NCBI GenBank assembly: GCA_034696485.1
Contig: JAQIWT010001017.1
Coordinates: forward strand, 1 to 13,067
DNA: 13,067 nt
From: Isohypsibius dastychi
Taxonomy: Eukaryota > Tardigrada > Eutardigrada > Parachela > Isohypsibiidae
Reading direction: 5' to 3'
Program-made: the position numbers and the translations under genes
The notes under the pieces: model-generated
Databases searched by the model: none
Seen by the model: only the letters and a program-made list of their open reading frames with translations
Told to the model about the DNA's origin: nothing
Part shown: one piece after another, positions 7,906 to 13,067 of the stretch
Position numbering within the stretch: the first letter of the stretch is position 1
Layout: every line of letters starts with the position of its first letter

Positions 7906-8437
7906 TTTAGTTCTTTTGAGATATTATGTCGTTATTTTGTTGAGCGCTCGGTATTTTGTGCCATGTTCATTCTTTTTCGGTTTCAAACACAACTAGATGT
8001 ATTTTGGAAGGAATGAGTTCTGGTCATCAACCCGGTTGAATTCGAGGGTGTTATTTGAATGCAGGTTTGAATTCAAACTGCATGCAGTTTGAATTCAAAC
8101 CTGATGGCCACTGTATTCCAGTTTCCATACAGTTTTAGGTCACTTATTGCCGCCAGTTCAAGTACACTTTGCGTATTCAAAACGAATCTGATTAGAATGC
8201 TTTTCGCATACTGTTTTATCTAAAATTCTAATACACTTCAATTCTTTATCAGTGCCGAAAAAAGGCCGTTCAAACAGATGTGTACGGCGAATTAACAAGT
8301 ATTCCGATACTTTAAGAAAAAACATCATCAGGAATCTGTCGAAACCACAACAGAAATATTCACAACTAACAAAACAGCAGATGAACTAACGCGGCTCCCG
8401 GTAAAAATTTACCAAAACGTCTTACTCGCCACTACTA
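7906..8437. other. AT-rich intergenic stretch with a palindrome
   Basis: No coding segment is supported. It lies between the end of the FAM135-like locus and the 3' end of the minus-strand gene D, and is T-rich near 7890-7990. It contains the 42-bp palindrome described separately. I found no AATAAA signal for either neighbour. Confidence 0.5.
8062..8103. repeat. 42-bp perfect palindrome
   Basis: Two 21-bp arms beginning CAGGTTTGAATTCAAACTGC meet with no spacer. Each arm contains the smaller palindrome GTTTGAATTCAAAC, so the structure is nested. It could extrude as a cruciform. Its CAGG...CCTG ends, with ATG present just outside both, may be a transposon-end duplication, but a 3-base match is weak. 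Confidence 0.85.
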
Positions 8438-9147
8438 TCACTTCCGGCTGCAGCTCTTTTTCGCTTTCAGAGAGTCGTCCAGCAGCACGTCAATGTCGAT
8501 TTTCAATGTTCGATTACCGGCTATCATAGGAACTTTCCCTTTCTTTATTGTACAAGGGAACTGTGAGCCTAAAATAGTTTTGGTTACAGAAGTTAACGCT
8601 AGGACGCTTCTGTCAAGTAGCTTCTTACTCGGGCTATCGAGAGGAACTTCCGGTTCGCCATCAACCACAATTTCCTTTCGAATAAACAAAACCGGACAAA
8701 ACCGGAATAAATTTATTTCTAAAAACGAAGCAGTGGTTACGTTTATAACTCGATCGACAAAAAGAAAACTCACTTTTGGCTAAGGAAACAGCTGCTCCTA
8801 GTTCTGGCAGAAGATGTCAAGAGCTTCCCTGCAAGCAAACGTGTCAAAATTGAGAGTTTTGATTCGGTCCATACCTCCGTACCTTTTGCTTTCAGTTTGC
8901 GGACGTAAGCGTTTTAAACCTTCCTCGCAAAATCTAATACGGACAGGGATGAGAGTGGGCGATAATAACGTTCACCTTCAAAAACAAAGAAACTCACCTA
9001 AAAATGAGAATCTGCTCTGCTCCCTTGTCGCTCTAAACTTGAGAATCCAAACTAACTTTTGAAGGACGACAAAAGGTTCTGTGGCATCTTGTGATTGTGA
9101 ATCAGGATCGTACTGAATTATTTCCTCCGATTCAGGCCCTTCATGCG
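8438..9147 (-). CDS. Probable multi-exon gene of unknown function (gene D), 5' end unresolved
   Basis: Not recognised. Proposed minus-strand exons are 9147-9057, 8933-8875, 8803-8774 (30-nt microexon) and 8718-8438, with introns of 123, 71 and 55 bp. All are GT-AG and phases chain consistently (2, 1, 1). The acceptor before 9147 has a strong pyrimidine tract (TTTTTTCTTGCAG). The product of about 152 aa starts with an acidic segment (HEGPESEEIIQYDPDSQSQ). A short helical block follows (EPFVVLQKFCEEGLKRL), then a basic, beta-looking C-terminal half (VPLDSPSKKLLDRSVLALTS, TIKKGKVPMIAGNRTL, IDIDVLLDD) ending KAKKSCSRK before the stop at 8438. No membrane segment or signal peptide is seen. The plus-strand open frame over 8493-8783 is judged to be its shadow. 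The acceptor at 8718 is followed by a twofold CCGGTTTTGT repeat, so that boundary may be further in. The first coding exon was not found. Confidence 0.45.
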
Positions 9148-10087
9148 CTGCAAGAAAAAACCCATTTTATTTTCATCAGTGCGTTCCAGCAATGTTGACG
9201 TTTGTGAGACATCATTAGTAAACAGTAAACACGCCAGAAAACTACCATTCCTTCATGTTTAGCTCGTGAAACAATTCTTTAAGCTCTCAGTTCTAACATA
9301 CCTGCAAGAAGTTATTCGGATCTCTCCAACGCGGGAGCCATTTGGTTTGGCAGGCCAACTCCCTCGGAGCTTCCAAATTCCAACACAAGCCAAGTTGGGA
9401 TCCTTCAACTGGTGACTGGCAGCAAATCCACCACATCGTATCTTTTAGGTGCCACTGACCAGGAATTGAAAGAGAAGGGCACAGCAAGAGCTGCGCTGAC
9501 TGGAAAACCGCAAGCAAACTCCAACGGACATTTTTAAAAGTTGAATTCGGTTTGCGACTGAATCAGACAAGAGCGAGGCGCAGGGGGTCTGTACCGAAAC
9601 CAGGTGTAGTTTCAGTACAGTGCCCCTCGCGTTGCAGTTAGCGTACATTAAGGGGGCAGTTTACATTCAGACTGAATTCGACGAAACCCCCAAATTCAAC
9701 CGGGAAGGTGATATTTAACACAGTTTCACTAGACCGAGAATCACCAAACTTCAACGTCTGGTTAAGGTTTGAATTCGTAGTTGATGGTTCAGGAATCCGT
9801 TTGGTTTGATCAATCCTCTCTCACACTGATTGCTAAATTTTTAAGCCCGAAGAAGCAGACAGAAATTCACTAGAGACGCAAAGACGATAGAGTTCATGAC
9901 GCTGACCACTGATGGTCTTGTTTAGTTTGTTAACGCCAATCATCGTCATGGTCAACCCACTTTCCATTGTCCTGGCCACATCCTGCTTCTTGCGCGTCAT
10001 GTCTGGCTCGAAATAAGCTGTGTACTGAGAGTAGACTATTTGAAAAAACTGCCGAAAGTTATCGATTTACTTGATTTTGTACGGAAA
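9148..10087. other. Stretch with candidate upstream exons but no resolved gene
   Basis: On the minus strand a Trp/Cys-rich open frame (about 9517-9302) ends at a consensus donor GCAG/GTATGT (9301). Its phase does not match the strong acceptor at 9148 without meeting a stop, so I could not join it to gene D. A second minus-strand frame begins MTRKKQDVARTMESG at 10000 and runs about 54 codons to near 9836. On the plus strand the frame of gene B's first exon stays open back to 9926 without an ATG. GAATTC hexamers recur here (9543, 9676, 9771). Confidence 0.3.
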
Positions 10088-11995
10088 ATGGATTCAAACA
10101 CTTTGATGGAAGATTCTGCATCAGGTGCTATGGGTATGCGACGGAGATCGACTGTAGTGTCCGATACTTCGGAATCATATGATCCACGCCAGAGTCAAGA
10201 AAACCTGAGCGATATTGTCGAAGAAGGTAGGAAACTAAATTCACTGAAGACTTCGAAGTGACTTATAGCCTGATTGTTTAGATGAGGTACCATGGACCAA
10301 AAAACTAAAGGAGTCACTGATAGGCATGATGTCTTCCAAAAAATGGAGAAGATTCACTCTTTCTTATGCCATTTTATCTGCGATTGATCTTGCCAGTACG
10401 GGACTTCAACTGATAAACAAGAGGTCTACTGCAACCATAAATTTGGATTGGTACCTTTCGAATCACGTAATCAATTTGGGAATGGGCACTCTTCTTTCTG
10501 GAATCACGGGTGGATCCGCTGGCGCAGGCGGCATCTTGACAACGCTCTTGGCTTCAAATAGTATCAGTTCTGCTGAAAATTCTTGCGCAGATTCATAGCA
10601 TTTTGTTTTCAAGTTATCACGGCGCCGCAGTTTCTGGGAATGACTTTTGGCAACCTTAATTGATCCCTGGCTGTTTTATGGCACCAGGAAAATCTTCAAT
10701 CATGTCGACAAATTGAAGCAGACCCTAGGACTGACAGTTATCATGCACAGCTATGTCCGCGTCATTGTATGGTCCAGTTTTCTTCTATGTATGAATTTCT
10801 TCACGGGGATTTTCTGGTCCGTTTCCGATTTTTTCGTCAGCTACATCAATGTTGAAGACAACAATGGCACGACCTTCCGGTCATATTGTCTTAGTTTAGC
10901 CAGCTATCCCTTCAACCATCTTGTTGTACGAGTGAGTATTTGTCCTTTTATTGCTACAAGCGTTGCCTAATGAATCTTTTTGTACTCTCTTTAGATTGAT
11001 GGGACGTTGGCAACTGCAGTGAAGCAAAACAAAACGGATCAATCTATCAAAAAGAAATTCTGCTCTTTTGACATAACAACAGATATTGTCACTGGAAAGC
11101 CAGTCTGGAAGGCCGAGGAGTGTCAGTATTAGCGGTTCAACCATATCTAGAAACAATGTGTTGCGAAGATCTTCGACTGAGTTTTCAGCATGGTGTTTTC
11201 TTAGCAGGTCAGTATTTCTTCAACACGGATCGTCTATCTGATGAAGCCGCCGGATGGGCGGTGCTTGCTCTATCTGTTTTTGTCGGTTTGGTTGCGCTTG
11301 TACTCCTGGGGATGATTCTGAAGGTCGATTTTAGCAAGCTGCTGAAACATATAGCCTCGATCAGATATCCAAATTCAACTGCGAGATGGTCTGCTGGATT
11401 GACGGCTGGATGTTTTTGCCAGTTTTTCGGATGCTGCAATCCGGCCGTTGTGGAAGCAGTTAGTGAACTCAATGATCCTTCGCAAGCTGTTCCCTTTTTC
11501 CATGGTTCGACAGTCAGCCTTCTAGGCATCCACCTAGTGATTATAGTGGTACATGTTATATGGTACTTGCCGAAGAATCACAATTTTCCTGATCAATGTG
11601 AATGTTTTTAGCTCATCGGGAAAGGAGTCGGACTAAGAGAAGCATTGAGAGCATGGATTGTAGTGACGTGCATCCGTGCAATTGAGATGTTGTGTGAATT
11701 TGCAATGGGGACCAAGAAGTGGAGTTTTACCTGGGCAGTGTCCAAAGACCTGGCCGATATGGCGGTTCGTCTTTCAAAGTTAACTACCACACTCTCCGTG
11801 ATCGTCGCTGTTGGAATAGTCGGAACATTCGGTATGCTTTCACATATGTATACACTGATTGCCATCATTTCCTGCTCCACATTGTTGATACTACACATGA
11901 TCGAAGTTTCATTATTTTTCCTGAGGACATTCGGCATTTGCACGACTCGTGGCCCTCTTTCAATGCTTTCAAGCACGATCAAACGGCTTGCCTAA
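10088..11995 (+). CDS. Highly divergent SLC34-type Na+/phosphate cotransporter-like protein (gene B)
   Basis: The frame-consistent model uses exons 10088-10226, 10282-10560, 10614-10629, 10688-10931, 10995-11121, 11208-11536 and 11612-11995 (505 aa). All introns are GT-AG, 53-86 bp, with matching phases. The N-terminus is a soluble Ser/Asp-rich stretch followed by DEVPWTKKL, recalling the DPWDLP...W region of SLC34. NHVINLGMGTLLSGITGGSA aligns with NPVAGLVIGVLVTVLVQSSS, and FNHLVVRIDGTLATAVKQNK with [22 protein letters not shown]. After the loop, WKAEEC joins QYFFNTDRLSDEAAGWAVLA, like KCQHIFVN...LAVGLILLA. Repeat 2 gives CQFFGCCNPAVVEAV for the QSSS region and HGSTVSLLG for GSNIGTTTT, then LREALRAW for NALRSSL. 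Both signature pairs are thus degraded, and only one Gln of the QSSS pair remains. The ATG at 10088 is the first in frame, but the frame is open further upstream. The C-terminus and the 10614-10687 segment are uncertain. Family assignment is fairly sure, phosphate transport unlikely. Confidence 0.7.
10614..10687 (+). other. Ambiguous exon or intron segment of gene B (NIGT region)
   Basis: With the 16-nt microexon 10614-10629 and a 58-bp intron 10630-10687 the frame is kept. Read without that intron, the segment gives APQFLGMTFGNLN up to a TGA at 10661. In the frame one base further on, it continues DPWLFYGTRK into the next exon. Those pieces align gap-free with gene A's GTNLGTALRKQFMIHTRK, so the 'intron' looks like former coding sequence carrying one extra base. 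Confidence 0.5.
11122..11207 (+). other. Intron of gene B with 9-bp direct repeats at its ends
   Basis: The donor GTCAGT follows GAGGAGT and the acceptor is CTTAGCAG (phase 1). The nonamer GTCAGTATT is present both as the first 9 bases of the intron (11122-11130) and as the first 9 bases of the next exon (11208-11216). Splicing yields KAEECQYFFNTD, restoring the conserved Cys-Gln of SLC34. The exact duplication is what intron insertion with target-site duplication would leave. Confidence 0.6.
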
Positions 11996-12040
11996 AGACG
12001 ATTTTCAGGCGCTGGCTCCGTTGTTTCTGGGTGAAGCGAA

Positions 12041-12100
12041 TAATGACTTGATAATGAATTGATAATGACTTGATGACAATGATGATGACCTGGTAATGAA
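12041..12100. repeat. Imperfect TAATGACTTGA / GATGA tandem repeat
   Basis: TAATGACTTGA, TAATGAATTGA and TAATGACTTGA follow one another, then GATGACAATGATGATGACCTGG and TAATGAAG. It is an 11-bp-period minisatellite grading into GAT repeats. It sits just after the main gene B frame and before a candidate tail exon, so it would be intronic or in the 3' untranslated region. Confidence 0.7.
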
Positions 12101-12230
12101 GTTTCACTAACATTGCCGTGATCATAACTGAGTTTCTAGTTTTCGTGAAATTGTCCAGTTTTCTCACTTTTAGAACGATACCTCAGACTAGATGTCACCT
12201 TAAACTATTTTTTCTTACCCGTGTTTAAAG

Positions 12231-12383
12231 CTCAATGAATTGATGAGTCTCAATCATGTTACTCCCCAGTCTGTTCCGATCAATGATCTGACTCCCGTGT
12301 ATTCGGTTTCGAAGAACCACAGTTTCGAAATTCTGGATGCAAAGCGTAAACTTGATGAAAAACTGAAACACTCCGTACATTGA
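12231..12383 (+). CDS. Candidate C-terminal tail exon of gene B
   Basis: After a pyrimidine-rich CTATTTTTTCTTACCCGTGTTTAAAG, 50 codons run to a TGA (12381-12383). The translation starts LNELMSLNHVTPQSVPINDL and ends DAKRKLDEKLKHSVH, a soluble, protein-like tail. Gene A has a comparable soluble tail as a separate last exon (contains FNDFTLNDYENSK). I could not find a clean phase-matched donor in gene B: the obvious donor at 11949 is phase 1, whereas this exon needs phase 0. If this is not spliced on, gene B ends at the TAA at 11993-11995. Confidence 0.45.
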   Translation, partial: LNELMSLNHVTPQSVPINDLTPVYSVSKNHSFEILDAKRKLDEKLKHSVH

Positions 12384-13067
12384 ATTGTGATTTGATTTTT
12401 GCCAAAGGATCGCATCAGTATGTAAAACTCATGACATCCTCTGTATCAGGTGGTGTTTGTGACGGCAAACATGGCAATTTTCTCAGGGAGACTCTATCGC
12501 CGCCCTGTTTGAAGGACGATGAAGTCCCTGTTTCGCTATGGCCATCCCTCCGGGGTACCCGTTCAGATTTCCCGTCTTTTCGGTGTGGGTTTCTTGGGTG
12601 TGGGTCGTTTTTGGTGGCGCCATTTGGCAGAATGACGTTTTGGGTGGACTTCAAACCGGATCGCAACACAATGAGTGAACCTAAACGGGAGTGGATCAGG
12701 GTCACAAACGGAAAGACTCAAAATAATTGATAGGACAGATGTGTATAAACCTAGATCGGTTGTCGAGTCCCTAACAATGGGAAGTACGTACACGGACGGA
12801 AATGGTGTCAGTGTGCCGAGGGCCAAGATTTGCTTCTTCACAACGGAGTGGCTTCCGGTGTGAGAAACAATACTCCCGCTTCGCTCTGCACAAAGATATT
12901 TTGTTTACCTTCCTTGGGAAAAAGAGCCCAGAGCGGGCTGTGGTCCATGCTAGTTTCACGCATTAGTATCAAATTTGCATTGCTCTGCAAAGAAAAATCT
13001 TTCTAGTACCAACCCTGGCAAAAAACCCAGCGGGCTGGGGGGGGGGGGGGGAGATGGGCTCGCCTGC
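12384..13067. other. 3' flank of gene B, no assigned gene
   Basis: Several short open frames overlap. One is a 46-codon frame from ATG 12538 with a Trp/Val-rich hydrophobic stretch (FPVFSVWVSWVWVVFGGAIW). Another is a frame across about 12675-12863 containing DVYKPRSVVESLTMGS. None has splice support or a recognised domain. AGCGGGCTG occurs at about 12933 and 13029. The window ends in a 15-G run (13037-13051). No clear polyadenylation signal was seen. Confidence 0.3.
13037..13051 (+). repeat. Poly-G run (15 G)
   Basis: A homopolymer of 15 G lies close to the window end, preceded by CCAGCGGGCT. It has no visible function. Such runs can fold as G-rich structures and are prone to length errors and contig breaks. 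Confidence 0.85.

Noticed and set aside
8493-8783. Plus-strand 96-codon open frame
   Set aside because: It is the antisense of the better-supported last exon of gene D, which has acceptor, stop and phase support.
9302-9520. PWWP-like domain (GIWKLRGSWPAK) in one minus-strand frame
   Set aside because: The flanking PWWP residues are missing, and the frame leads to a stop at the next acceptor.
8036-9775. Recurrent TTGAATTC words around gene D
   Set aside because: Enrichment over expectation is modest and two of the copies belong to the same palindrome; no consistent flanks beyond a few bases.
12-9913. Shared 14-mer CATCAGTGGTCAGC between the window start and the minus strand near 9900
   Set aside because: One 14-base match in 13 kb on two strands is expected by chance.

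Overview
The window reads as nuclear DNA of a eukaryote, most likely an invertebrate animal. Coding blocks are broken by short GT-AG introns, mostly 46-86 bp, no bacterial gene layout is visible, and two recognisable families (SLC34-type Na+/phosphate cotransporters and FAM135/DUF676 esterases) are typical of animals. The species cannot be named from the sequence. All homology calls come from recalled family consensus; no search was run.

Layout. On the minus strand, 2579 to 383 is a five-exon SLC34-like gene ('A', 497 aa in the model) with a possible polyadenylation signal at 307-312. One intron holds a 39-bp palindrome flanked by 8-bp direct repeats. Positions 2580-3643 hold a long GA microsatellite, a cluster of direct and inverted repeats, and a 26-bp-stem hairpin. 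Positions 3644-4932 are bounded by perfect 31-bp inverted repeats with TA at both ends. This looks like a roughly 1.29-kb Tc1/mariner-sized element, and a small spliced reading frame of unknown function lies inside it. From about 5693 (a TATA-like box) to 7905 lies a plus-strand FAM135-like esterase domain. It keeps a GHSLG nucleophile elbow, but several conserved blocks are in shifted frames and its C-terminus survives only as a stop-interrupted relic, so it is best read as a pseudogene or decaying copy. A perfect 42-bp palindrome lies at 8062-8103. On the minus strand, 9147 to 8438 is a probable multi-exon gene of unknown function. On the plus strand, 10088 to about 12383 is a second, very divergent SLC34-like gene ('B', about 505 aa in the frame-consistent model).

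Taken together, A and B are paralogues on opposite strands whose starts face away from each other across about 7.5 kb. They align along most of the cotransporter fold, but both have lost the QSSS signatures that define substrate and sodium handling. A has a fully open five-exon frame, so it is probably expressed as a membrane protein that no longer works as a standard phosphate cotransporter. B and the FAM135-like locus share an odd feature. Segments that still resemble conserved family blocks sit in a shifted frame, and splicing them out with plausible GT-AG sites restores the frame. That may mean decay, intronization, frameshifting or assembly indels.
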